NCBI GenBank assembly: GCA_019634915.1
Contig: JAHCAN010000010.1
Coordinates: 1-64,000 of the forward strand
DNA length: 64,000 nucleotides
Reading direction: 5' to 3'
DNA from: Steroidobacteraceae bacterium
Lineage (GTDB): Bacteria > Pseudomonadota > Gammaproteobacteria > Steroidobacterales > Steroidobacteraceae
Translations under genes and position numbers: made by a program
Part shown: positions 19,401 through 27,571 of the stretch, in pieces
Layout: each line of letters starts with the position of its first letter
How positions within the stretch are numbered: the stretch's first letter is position 1
The notes under the pieces: generated by a model
Told to the model about the DNA's origin: nothing
Seen by the model: only the letters and a program-made list of their open reading frames with translations
The model's database searches: none

Positions 19401-20232
19401 GGAGTCGCTCGGCCGGTTCACCGGACGCGACCACACGCATCTCGCGACCGGCAAGGAGCACGAGGCGATCCGCTTCCGCGACATCGTCGCCCAGCCGCGC
19501 AAGATCATCTCCTCGCCGATCTGGTCGGGGCTCGAGGACGAACACGTCAGCTACAACGCCGGCTACACCAACGTGCACGAGCTGATCCCGTGGCGCACGC
19601 TGACCGGACGCCAGCAGTTCTACCAGGACCATGCCTGGATGGTGGCCTTCGGCGAGGGCTTCATGAGCTACCGGCCGCCGGTCGACACGAAGACCGTCGA
19701 GCCGCTGCTCGACCGGCGCGGCAACGGCAACCCGGAGATCGTGCTCAACTGGATCACGCCGCACCAGAAGTGGGGCATCCACAGCACCTACAGCGACAAC
19801 CTGATCATGCAGACGCTGTCGCGCGGCGGGCCGATCGTGTGGCTCAGCGAAGACGACGCGCGCGCGGCCGGCATCGCCGACAACGACTGGATCGAGCTGT
19901 TCAACGTCAACGGTGCGATCGCCGCGCGCGCGGTGGTCAGCCAGCGCGTGATGCCGGGCATGGCGATGATGTATCACGCCCAGGAACGCATCATCAACGT
20001 GCCGGGCTCGGAGATCACCGGCACGCGCGGCGGCATCCACAACTCGGTGACCCGCGTGCTGCTCAAGCCCACGCACATGATCGGCGGCTATGCGCAGCTG
20101 TCGTACGGTTTCAACTACTACGGCACCTGCGGCACCAACCGTGACGAGTTCGTGATCGTGCGCAAGATGAACACGATCGACTGGCTGGACGGCGAGGCGG
20201 CACCGCAGTCCGCCGCGGAGATCGCGTCATGA
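16489..20232 (+). CDS. narG: Respiratory nitrate reductase alpha subunit NarG
   Basis: This 1247-residue catalytic subunit has the usual length. The N-terminal [11 protein letters not shown] and later [10 protein letters not shown] carry the histidine and cysteine ligands of the [4Fe-4S] cluster near the molybdenum site. [21 protein letters not shown] holds the aspartate that coordinates molybdenum. NarG reduces nitrate to nitrite on the cytoplasmic side with electrons from quinol via NarI and NarH. The ATG at 16489 follows a CGGAGG ribosome site. It overlaps narH by four bases. Confidence 0.97.
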   Translation: [1247 protein letters not shown]

Positions 20233-21773
20233 AAGTGCGTGCACAGATCGCGATGGTGCTGAACCTCGACAAGTGCATCGGCTGCCATACCTGCTCGATC
20301 ACCTGCAAGAACGTCTGGACCTCGCGCGAAGGCGTCGAGTACGCGTGGTTCAACAACGTCGAAACGAAGCCCGGCGTCGGCTACCCGAAGGAATGGGAGA
20401 ACCAGGACAAGTGGAACGGCGGCTGGGTGCGCACGCGCGCCGGCAAGCTGGTGCCGAAGGCCGGCGGCCGCTGGCGCATGTTGTCGAAGATCTTCGCCAA
20501 TCCCGACCTGCCGCAGATCGACGACTACTACGAGCCGTTCGATTTCGACTACCAGCACCTGCACGAGGCGCCGGACGTCAAGCACCAGCCGACCGCGCGG
20601 CCGCGCTCGCAGATCACCGGCCGGCGCATGCAGAAGATCAACTGGGGGCCGAACTGGGAGGAGATCCTCGGCACCGAGTTCGCGAAGCGCTCGGTCGACC
20701 GCAATTTCGACGCCATCCAGAAGGAGATCTACGGCACGTTCGAGAAGACCTTCATGATGTACCTGCCGCGCCTGTGCGAGCACTGCCTGAATCCGGCGTG
20801 CGTGTCGGCGTGCCCGTCGGGCGCGATCTACAAGCGCGAGGAAGACGGCATCGTGCTGATCGACCAGGACAAGTGCCGCGGCTGGCGCATGTGCGTGTCG
20901 GCCTGCCCGTACAAGAAAATCTATTACAACTGGAAGAGCGGCAAGTCCGAGAAGTGCATCTTCTGCTATCCGCGCATCGAGATGGGCGAGCCGACCGTCT
21001 GCTCGGAAACCTGCGTCGGGCGCATCCGCTATCTCGGCGTGATGCTCTATGACGCCGACCGCATCGAGGCGGCCGCATCGGTGCCGGCCGAGAAGGACCT
21101 GTACCAGGCCCACCTCGACCTGTTCCTCGATCCGTTCGATCCCGCGGTCATCGAAGCGGCGCGCCGCGAAGGCATTCCCGACAGCTGGCTCGACGGGGCG
21201 AAGGCGTCTCCGGTCTACAAGCTCGCGATCGACTGGAAGCTCGCGCTGCCGCTGCATCCCGAGTACCGCACGCTGCCGATGGTCTGGTACGTGCCGCCGC
21301 TGTCGCCGATCCAGTCGGCCGCCGAACGCGGCCGCATCGGCATGAACGGCGAGCTGCCCGACATCGCGTCGCTGCGCATCCCGGTGCGCTATCTCGCCAA
21401 CCTGCTGACCGCGGGCGACGAGGCGCCGGTGGTGCGCGCGCTCGAGCGCCTGATGGCGATGCGCGCCTGGCGGCGCGCGCTCAATGTCGACGGCGTCGAG
21501 GACCACGCGGTTCTGAAGCAGGCCGGGCTCAGCGCGGCGCAGGCCGAGGAGATGTACCGCTACCTCGCGATCGCCAACTACGAGGACCGCTTCGTGATCC
21601 CGACCGCGCACCGCGAGTACGCGAACGACGCCTACGGCGAGCGCGGCGGCTGCGGCTTCACGTTCGGCAACGGCTGCAGCGGCGACAATCCGGCGGATCT
21701 GTTCGGCGCGCGCAAGACCACGACCTACACGGTCCATCCGAACCGCCAGCAGAAGACCGGGGTGTTGCCATGA
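20229..21773 (+). CDS. narH: Respiratory nitrate reductase beta subunit NarH
   Basis: This 514-residue iron-sulfur subunit has four cysteine groups: CIGCHTCSITCKNVW at the start, CEHCLNPACVSACPSG, CRGWRMCVSACPYKK (with the tryptophan that marks the [3Fe-4S] site) and CIFCYPRIE..CSETCVGRIRYLG. They carry the electron chain between NarI and NarG. Both its ends overlap its neighbours by four bases (ATGA), giving a tightly coupled narGHJI operon. Confidence 0.97.
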   Translation: MKVRAQIAMVLNLDKCIGCHTCSITCKNVWTSREGVEYAWFNNVETKPGVGYPKEWENQDKWNGGWVRTRAGKLVPKAGGRWRMLSKIFANPDLPQIDDYYEPFDFDYQHLHEAPDVKHQPTARPRSQITGRRMQKINWGPNWEEILGTEFAKRSVDRNFDAIQKEIYGTFEKTFMMYLPRLCEHCLNPACVSACPSGAIYKREEDGIVLIDQDKCRGWRMCVSACPYKKIYYNWKSGKSEKCIFCYPRIEMGEPTVCSETCVGRIRYLGVMLYDADRIEAAASVPAEKDLYQAHLDLFLDPFDPAVIEAARREGIPDSWLDGAKASPVYKLAIDWKLALPLHPEYRTLPMVWYVPPLSPIQSAAERGRIGMNGELPDIASLRIPVRYLANLLTAGDEAPVVRALERLMAMRAWRRALNVDGVEDHAVLKQAGLSAAQAEEMYRYLAIANYEDRFVIPTAHREYANDAYGERGGCGFTFGNGCSGDNPADLFGARKTTTYTVHPNRQQKTGVLP

Positions 21774-22426
21774 ACCCGCTCAAGCTGGTGAGCGTGCTGC
21801 TGGACTATCCGCAGGACGAGATGTGGCAGCACCGCGGCGAGCTGCTGGCCGCCGTCGACGACTGCGGGCTCGCGCCGCGGCAGCGCGCGGCGCTCGCCGG
21901 CTTCGTCGGCGAGCTGCTCGACAGCGACCCGCTCGCGGCGCAGGACAACTGGCTCGGGCTGTTCGACCGCGGCCGCTCGATGAGCCTGCTGCTGTTCGAG
22001 CACATCCACGGCGAATCGCGCGACCGCGGCCAGGCGATGGTGGACCTGCTCGAGGCCTATCGCAGGAACGGCTTCGAGCTGGCCGCGAAGGAACTGCCGG
22101 ACTATCTGCCGCTGCTGCTCGAATACCTGAGCCACAGGCCGCAGCACGAGAGCGTCGACTGGCTGCAGCACATCGGCCACATCGTCGCGCTGCTGGCCGC
22201 GCGCGCGGCCGAGCGGCAGAGCCGCTACGCGGTGCTGTTCGACATCCTCGTCGACATCGGCGCCGGCAGGCTCGACGTGCGCGCGCTGCGCGAGCGTGCC
22301 AGCACCGAGCCGCGCGACGACACCCCAGAGGCGATGGATCGCCTGTGGGAAGAGGAAGCCGTGCGCTTCGGCGTCGAAGCGCCGGACCGGGACTGCGCCC
22401 CCACGAGCCGACAGGTGCCACGATGA
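21770..22426 (+). CDS. narJ: Nitrate reductase molybdenum cofactor assembly chaperone NarJ
   Basis: This 218-residue TorD/NarJ-family chaperone begins NPLKLVSVLLDYPQDEMW and has the family segments GLFDRGRSMSLLLFEHIHGESRDRGQAMVDLL and FELAAKELPDYLPLLLEYL. NarJ binds apo-NarG and is needed for cofactor insertion and docking on NarI; it is not part of the final enzyme. It overlaps narH and narI by four bases each. Confidence 0.95.
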   Translation: MNPLKLVSVLLDYPQDEMWQHRGELLAAVDDCGLAPRQRAALAGFVGELLDSDPLAAQDNWLGLFDRGRSMSLLLFEHIHGESRDRGQAMVDLLEAYRRNGFELAAKELPDYLPLLLEYLSHRPQHESVDWLQHIGHIVALLAARAAERQSRYAVLFDILVDIGAGRLDVRALRERASTEPRDDTPEAMDRLWEEEAVRFGVEAPDRDCAPTSRQVPR

Positions 22427-23127
22427 ACTACCTCCACCAGTTCGCCTTCCAGATCTACCCCTACATCGCGCTCGCGGTGTTCTTCATCGGCAGCTGGGCG
22501 CGCTTCGACTACGCGATGTACACCTGGCGCACCGGCTCGAGCCAGCTGCTGTCGAGCCGCGGCATGCGCCTCGGCAGCAACCTGTTCCACATCGGCATCC
22601 TCGCGATCCTCGCCGGCCACGTGGTCGGGCTGCTGACGCCGCACGCGGTCTACGAGCGGGTGATCTCGGTGCCGCACAAGCAGCTGCTCGCGATGTGGGC
22701 CGGCGGCATCGCCGGCGTGCTGTGCTTCGCCGGCCTCGCGATCCTGCTCTGGCGGCGGCTGTTCAATGCGCGCGTGCGTGCCACCGGCTCGTTCGGCGAC
22801 CTCATGGTGCTCGTGCTGCTGCTCGCGCAGCTGCTGCTCGGCATGGTGAGCATCCGCGTCTCCGCCGGGCACCTCGACGGCAGCGTGATGATCGTGCTGA
22901 GCGAATGGGCGCAGCACATCGTGACCTTCCGTGCCGGCGCCGCCAATTTCATCTACGGCGTCCACTGGGTCTACCAGGCGCACCTGGTGCTCGGCATGAC
23001 CCTGTTCCTGATCACGCCGTTCACGCGCCTCGTCCACGTGTGGAGCATCCCGGTCAGCTATCTGTGGCGGCCCTACCAGGTGGTGCGCAAGCGCCAGGCA
23101 ACGCTCGACTACGGACGGAGGGCCTGA
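22423..23127 (+). CDS. narI: Respiratory nitrate reductase gamma subunit NarI (cytochrome b)
   Basis: This 234-residue membrane cytochrome has five predicted helices. Histidines in NLFHIGILAILAGHVVG and GVHWVYQAHLVLG fit the axial ligands of the two b haems. It oxidises quinol at the outer side and passes electrons to NarH. The ATG at 22423 overlaps the narJ stop; the longer frame upstream is a shadow of narJ. The parvulin gene begins two bases after its stop. Confidence 0.96.
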   Translation: MNYLHQFAFQIYPYIALAVFFIGSWARFDYAMYTWRTGSSQLLSSRGMRLGSNLFHIGILAILAGHVVGLLTPHAVYERVISVPHKQLLAMWAGGIAGVLCFAGLAILLWRRLFNARVRATGSFGDLMVLVLLLAQLLLGMVSIRVSAGHLDGSVMIVLSEWAQHIVTFRAGAANFIYGVHWVYQAHLVLGMTLFLITPFTRLVHVWSIPVSYLWRPYQVVRKRQATLDYGRRA

Positions 23128-23129
23128 GC

Positions 23130-24008
23130 ATGGCGACCGCTGCGCACCGGCACGTGCACGACACCGACGACGGCCCGCGCACGCTCGGCGCGCCGGCGCC
23201 CTGCCACCTGTTCGTCGGCGATACGGCGATCAGCGAAGCCGACATCGCGCGCGAGATGCAGCATCATCGCGCCGCGAAACCGGAAGTCTCGCGCGCCGCC
23301 GCGGCCCGGGCGCTGGTCGTGCGCGAACTGCTGCGCCGGGAAATCGAGCGGCTCGGGCTCGCGGCCGACGCGGCCCGCACGGCTGACGGGGCCGCCGCCG
23401 GTCACGAATCGCCGGAGGAAGCCGGCATCCGTCTGCTGCTCGAGCGCGAGATCGCCGACCGCGCACCGGGCGAGGAGGACTGCCGCCGGTACTACGAGCA
23501 GAACCGCGACCGCTTCCGCTCGCCGGACCGCGCCCGCGTGCGCCACATCCTGCTCGCGGCGGGCGCCGACGACGTGCAGGGCCGCTGGCAGGCGCGCCGC
23601 GATGCGGAGGCCATGATCGCGCAGCTGCAGGACAATCCCGCGCTGTTCGCCGACTTCGCGCTGCGCCGTTCGGACTGCCCGTCGAAGAGCGAGGCCGGTG
23701 AGCTCGGCTGGCTGCAGCCCGGCGAGACGACGCCGGAGTTCGACCGGCAGGTCTTCCGGCTGCCGGTGGGCCTCGCCGCGTTCCCGGTCGAATCGCGCTG
23801 GGGCTATCACATCGTCTGCATCGACGAGGTCGAAAGCGGCATGCCGCTCGCGTTCGAAGCGGTGCGCGGGCGTATCGCCGACTATCTCGAACTGCAGCTG
23901 CGCCAGCGCGAACTGCAGCATTATCTGCTCACGCTGCAGGAGCGCTACGAAGTGCGCGGCCTCGCGCAGATCGAGGCGCTCGCGGACGGCCGCGGCGGCG
24001 TGCCGTGA
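23130..24008 (+). CDS. Parvulin-type peptidyl-prolyl isomerase of the nar operon (NifM-like)
   Basis: This 292-residue protein has a helical N-terminal part (to about residue 130) and a parvulin domain: RARVRHILLAAG, FADFALRRSDCPSKSEAGELGWLQPGETTPEFDRQVF and VESRWGYHIVCIDEV. No signal peptide is visible, so it should act in the cytoplasm. Its place between narI and the last narK suggests it helps fold or assemble the nitrate reductase, as NifM does for nitrogenase iron protein; this is inference. It overlaps the next gene by four bases. Confidence 0.88.
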   Translation: MATAAHRHVHDTDDGPRTLGAPAPCHLFVGDTAISEADIAREMQHHRAAKPEVSRAAAARALVVRELLRREIERLGLAADAARTADGAAAGHESPEEAGIRLLLEREIADRAPGEEDCRRYYEQNRDRFRSPDRARVRHILLAAGADDVQGRWQARRDAEAMIAQLQDNPALFADFALRRSDCPSKSEAGELGWLQPGETTPEFDRQVFRLPVGLAAFPVESRWGYHIVCIDEVESGMPLAFEAVRGRIADYLELQLRQRELQHYLLTLQERYEVRGLAQIEALADGRGGVP

Positions 24009-25369
24009 GCGACGGCGCGGGTGCGAACCGGCCCGGCGCCCACCGGGCGATGTGGCTCGGCACCCTCGCCTTCACCGTCTGCTTCGCGGTCTGGACGATC
24101 TTCTCGATCATCGGCATCGCGATCCAGCAGCAGCTCGGCCTCTCCGGCACGCAATTCGGCCTGCTGATCGCGACGCCCATCCTCACCGGCTCGCTGATCC
24201 GCCTGTTCCTCGGCATCTGGGCCGACCAGTACGGCGGACGCCTCGTGCTCACGCTCGTGATGCTGGTCGGTGCGGCGGCCACCTGGATGCTGACCTGGGC
24301 GAGCACCTATCCCGGATTCCTGCTCGCCGCGCTGTTCGTCGGCATCGCCGGCGGTTCGTTCTCGGTCGGCGTCACCTACGTCTCGCAGTGGTTCGCGCCC
24401 GAAAAGCAGGGCACGGCGCTCGGCGTGTTCGGCGCGGGCAACGTCGGCTCCGCGGTCACGAAGCTGCTCGCACCGCTCGTGATGGTCGCGGCGGGCTGGA
24501 TGGCGGTGGCGAAGGTCTGGGCCATCGCGCTGGCCATCGCGGGCGTGCTGTTCTGGTTCCTGGCCGCCGACGATCCGAAGCTGGCGGAGCGCCGCGCCAG
24601 CGGTGCGAAGCCGATGCCGTTTCGCAAGCAGATCGAGCCGCTCGCGAACCTGCAGGTGTGGCGCTTCTCGCTCTACTACTTCTTCGTCTTCGGCGGCTTC
24701 GTCGCGCTCGCGCTGTGGCTGCCGCGTTACCTGATCGGCGCCTACGGGCTCGACGTGAAGACCGCCGGCCTGATCGCCGCGTGCTACTCGATCCCGGCGA
24801 GCCTGTTTCGCATCGTCGGCGGGCAGCTCTCGGACCGCATCGGCGCGCGCCGCGTGATGTACTGGACCTTCGGCGTCTCGGCGCTGTGCACGTTCGCCCT
24901 CTCCTACCCCGACACGCAGTACATCGTGAAGGGCATCGACGGCGAGATCCGCTTCGGGCTCGCGATCGGCCTCGTGCCGTTCACGGTGCTGGTGTTCGTG
25001 CTCGGCTTCTTCATGTCGCTCGGCAAGGCGGCCGTGTACAAGCACATCCCGGTCTACTACCCGCAGCACGTCGGCTCGGTGGGCGGCGTCGTCGGCATGA
25101 TCGGCGGGCTCGGCGGCTTCGTGCTGCCGATCGCGTTCGGCGTGCTCGGCGACCTCACCAACGTCTGGAGCAGCTGCTTCATGCTGCTGTTCGTGCTGGT
25201 CGCGGCCGCGCTCGCCTGGATGCACTACGCGATCCGGCGCCTCGACCTGAGCCGCTTCCCGACGCTCGGCGCCGAGCACGACCTGCCGGAGATCACGTCG
25301 GCCTGGGCCGAAGAACGCCGCGCAGCAGGCCGGCGAAAGTCGCGAGCCACGCCGCCACCGCGGCAATGA
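24005..25369 (+). CDS. narK: NarK1-type nitrate transporter (MFS)
   Basis: This 454-residue transporter starts with a GTG overlapping the previous stop (GTGA). It has GIAGGSFSVGVTYVSQWF and SLGKAAVYKHIPVYYPQHVGSVGGVVGMIGG, the form found in NarK1 (proton-coupled nitrate import) and in NasA-like carriers. With the NarK2-like protein at 15072 the operon holds both halves of the system that Paracoccus fuses in one protein. Its 3' end overlaps the convergent channel gene by 77 bases. Confidence 0.92.
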   Translation: MSDGAGANRPGAHRAMWLGTLAFTVCFAVWTIFSIIGIAIQQQLGLSGTQFGLLIATPILTGSLIRLFLGIWADQYGGRLVLTLVMLVGAAATWMLTWASTYPGFLLAALFVGIAGGSFSVGVTYVSQWFAPEKQGTALGVFGAGNVGSAVTKLLAPLVMVAAGWMAVAKVWAIALAIAGVLFWFLAADDPKLAERRASGAKPMPFRKQIEPLANLQVWRFSLYYFFVFGGFVALALWLPRYLIGAYGLDVKTAGLIAACYSIPASLFRIVGGQLSDRIGARRVMYWTFGVSALCTFALSYPDTQYIVKGIDGEIRFGLAIGLVPFTVLVFVLGFFMSLGKAAVYKHIPVYYPQHVGSVGGVVGMIGGLGGFVLPIAFGVLGDLTNVWSSCFMLLFVLVAAALAWMHYAIRRLDLSRFPTLGAEHDLPEITSAWAEERRAAGRRKSRATPPPRQ

Positions 25370-26333
25370 ACGCCGCCTGTGGTATCGGCGCGAGGAATCC
25401 GAGGCCGAGCGCGGCGATCATCTCGTGCGTGCTCGCGGCGTACATGCCGAGCGGGAACACCGCGCCCCAGTAGAGCGGGTCGTAGCGCAGCGGGAAGCGC
25501 CGGTAAACGTGCCGCCAGAAGCCGAGCACGATCAGCATCGGGATCCACCACGTGCCCGTTGCCCAGTAGAAGATCGTGAAGCCCTTGATGAACGGCGCCA
25601 GCGACGCGAGGAACGGCGCATCCGGCGCATTGACGATCAGCAGCGAGCCCGCGAGCGTCGAGATCGCCATCGCCCCCATGTTGATCCAGTAGGGCGGCGA
25701 CAGGTCACCGGGCTGGAAGCCGAAGAACGTGTAGCGATAGAAGATCAGCGACATCATCCAGATGTAGAGCATGCCGCCCCACAGCCACATCGACAGCGCG
25801 AAGAAATTGAGCTCGAGCCGCCATGGCTGGCCGATGCGCACGGCGAGCAGCGCGCTCAGCACCGCGATCGACTGGGTCGCGACGACCGCGAGCAGCCAGC
25901 CGCCGTTGATGCCCTGGTCGAGCGGCGGCTTCGACTGCTTGACCGTGAAGATCGTGAAGATCGCGTAGGTCAGCAGCGGCCACAGCACGACCGCGATGCA
26001 CCACATCACGAGGCCGCCGCGCACCGAACCGGCGAGCAGTACGGTCTGGCTGCCGAGCACGCCCGAGGCGGCGATCGCGGTGAAAAAGCCGGGCCCCCGC
26101 AGGTGGTCGGCGAAGTCGTCGGCGAATGCCCGCGGATGCCACAGCACGCGCAGCAGGTTGAACAGCCACAGCAGCGGATAGGCGACGCAGTTGACCGCGA
26201 ACAGCGCGCGGGCGAGCCAGGCGTGGCCGAGCATGTGCGCGGCGATCGACACGATGCCGGTCGCCATCACCATGCCGAAATAGGCCGGCGACAGCCCGGC
26301 CAGCGCCGCGCGAAATGTCTTGATCGATGTCAA
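25293..26333 (-). CDS. SLAC1/TehA-family (TDT) membrane channel or transporter
   Basis: This protein of about 346 residues has ten hydrophobic segments. The N-terminal LSPAYFGMVMATGIVSIAAHMLG and GFFTAIAASGVLGSQTVLL are typical of the tellurite-resistance/dicarboxylate (TDT) family, whose plant members (SLAC1) are anion channels. There is no ATG at the expected place; a TTG at 26333 behind GGGG is the likely start. It lies 26 bases after the small membrane gene in the same direction and converges with the nar operon. Export of nitrite or another anion is possible but unproven. Confidence 0.8.
   Translation of the reverse strand: MTSIKTFRAALAGLSPAYFGMVMATGIVSIAAHMLGHAWLARALFAVNCVAYPLLWLFNLLRVLWHPRAFADDFADHLRGPGFFTAIAASGVLGSQTVLLAGSVRGGLVMWCIAVVLWPLLTYAIFTIFTVKQSKPPLDQGINGGWLLAVVATQSIAVLSALLAVRIGQPWRLELNFFALSMWLWGGMLYIWMMSLIFYRYTFFGFQPGDLSPPYWINMGAMAISTLAGSLLIVNAPDAPFLASLAPFIKGFTIFYWATGTWWIPMLIVLGFWRHVYRRFPLRYDPLYWGAVFPLGMYAASTHEMIAALGLGFLAPIPQAAFIAAVAAWLATFAGLLRGVLRPRPT
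26320..26333. promoter_or_regulatory. FNR-like inverted repeat over the start of the TDT channel gene
   Basis: TTGATCGATGTCAA has one mismatch to the FNR box and includes the proposed TTG start codon of the channel gene. No -10 sequence is present at the right distance on either strand. It could be a repressor site or chance. Confidence 0.25.
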
Positions 26334-26359
26334 ACGTGCCCCGCCGGTGGCGGACGCGA

Positions 26360-26695
26360 TCAGATCGGCAGGCGGACCTTGCCGACGTGGCCGAGCAGCA
26401 GGAACAGGCTCACGAGCACGGCGTTGAGCGACCAGACGACGGTCAGTGCGCGCGCCATGTGGCCGTAGAGCGGGTTGCCGACGTTGAACGCGTTGCACCA
26501 CACGGTGCGCATGATCCACGCGGTATACAGCACGAATCCCGCGAGCAGCGCCGTGAGCGTGGGCGTGCCGACATCCCTGTACAGCAGCAGGATCGCGCCG
26601 AACAGCGCGTGGCTGACGAGCACGCCATAAACCCAGAACGCGAGCCACAACGGCGTGTGGCCCGGCTTCTCGTCCAGGAACCACGTCGTCACCAT
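26360..26695 (-). CDS. Small four-helix membrane protein, uncharacterised
   Basis: This 111-residue protein begins MVTTWFLDEKPGHTPLWLAFW and has three to four hydrophobic segments (GVLVSHALFGAILLLY, LTALLAGFVLYTAWIM, ALTVVWSLNAVLVSLFLLLGH). The ATG at 26695 has GGAGG six bases upstream, so the start is solid. It precedes the TDT channel by 26 bases and is likely co-transcribed with it. I do not recognise the family; a subunit or modulator of the channel is a guess. Confidence 0.75.
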   Translation of the reverse strand: MVTTWFLDEKPGHTPLWLAFWVYGVLVSHALFGAILLLYRDVGTPTLTALLAGFVLYTAWIMRTVWCNAFNVGNPLYGHMARALTVVWSLNAVLVSLFLLLGHVGKVRLPI

Positions 26696-26806
26696 CGGAG
26701 CCTCCAGTGAATCGGGTCGCGACACCGAAGCATAGCGCGCGAACCGGCGTGACGCGAACGTCCGGCAACGCATCGCGACTGGATTACCGGGCGCGGCTGC
26801 CGCAGG

Positions 26807-27571
26807 ATGACGGCATCGATCCGACGGGAGCCGCTGGTGGAGAAGAGCACGCGCTTCGCGGGTACGGTGAGCCTGGTCGCCGGCGGCACCGGCGCGCTCG
26901 GCGGCGCCGTGAGCCGCGCATTGCTCGCGGAAGGCGGCACGGTGATCGTCACGTATCGCCGGCAGCAGGAGTTCGAGCGCCTGGTGCAGGCGGCGGCAGC
27001 GGACGCCGCGCGGCTGGAAGGCGAGCGCATCGATGCCACCGACGAGACGGCGGTGCGGCAGCTCGTCGAAGCCATCGTCGCGCGGCATCGGCGCCTCGAT
27101 GCGCTGGTCATCACGGTGGGCGGCTATGCCGGCGGCACGAAACTCTGGGAGGACGATCCGCAGACGCTCGATCGCATGCTCGCGCTGAACCTGCGCGCGG
27201 CTTACGTGCTCGCGCGCGCGGTCGCGCCGGTGATGCTCGGCCAGGCGGGCGGATCGATCGTCAACGTCGCGGCCAAAGCCGCCGTCGACCGCCCCGCCGG
27301 CGCGGCGGCTTACGCGGCCTCGAAGGCCGCGGCGCTCGCGCTGATGGATACGCTCGCCGCGGAACTCGCGGGCAGCGGCGTGCGCGTCAACTCGGTGCTG
27401 CCATCCGTGATCGACACGGCGGCCAACCGCGCGGCGATGCCGCAGGCGGACTTCACGGCATGGCCGCGGCCCGAAGCGATCGCGCGCGTGATCCTGTTTC
27501 TTTGCAGCGGCGATGCCGGCCCGATTCACGGCGCCGGCATTCCGGTCTACGGCAGCGGGAGGCGCCGATGA
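26807..27571 (+). CDS. Short-chain dehydrogenase/reductase (SDR)
   Basis: This 254-residue Rossmann enzyme has the NAD(P) motif GGTGALGG, a YAASK active site, an upstream serine region (GGSIVNVAA) and LNLRAAY. TYRR after the second strand suggests NADP preference. The substrate is unknown. It overlaps the DUF6522 gene by four bases. The first ~15 residues are not family-like, so the true start could be slightly downstream. Confidence 0.85.
   Translation: MTASIRREPLVEKSTRFAGTVSLVAGGTGALGGAVSRALLAEGGTVIVTYRRQQEFERLVQAAAADAARLEGERIDATDETAVRQLVEAIVARHRRLDALVITVGGYAGGTKLWEDDPQTLDRMLALNLRAAYVLARAVAPVMLGQAGGSIVNVAAKAAVDRPAGAAAYAASKAAALALMDTLAAELAGSGVRVNSVLPSVIDTAANRAAMPQADFTAWPRPEAIARVILFLCSGDAGPIHGAGIPVYGSGRRR

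Noticed and set aside
17068-20076. 1002-codon open frame opposite narG
   Set aside because: Antisense shadow in high-GC DNA; composition is Arg/Ala/Asp/Val-rich and no motif is found.
26320-26333. FNR-activated promoter for the TDT channel
   Set aside because: No -10 at the right distance on either strand, and the repeat covers the only plausible start codon. Kept only as a low-confidence site.
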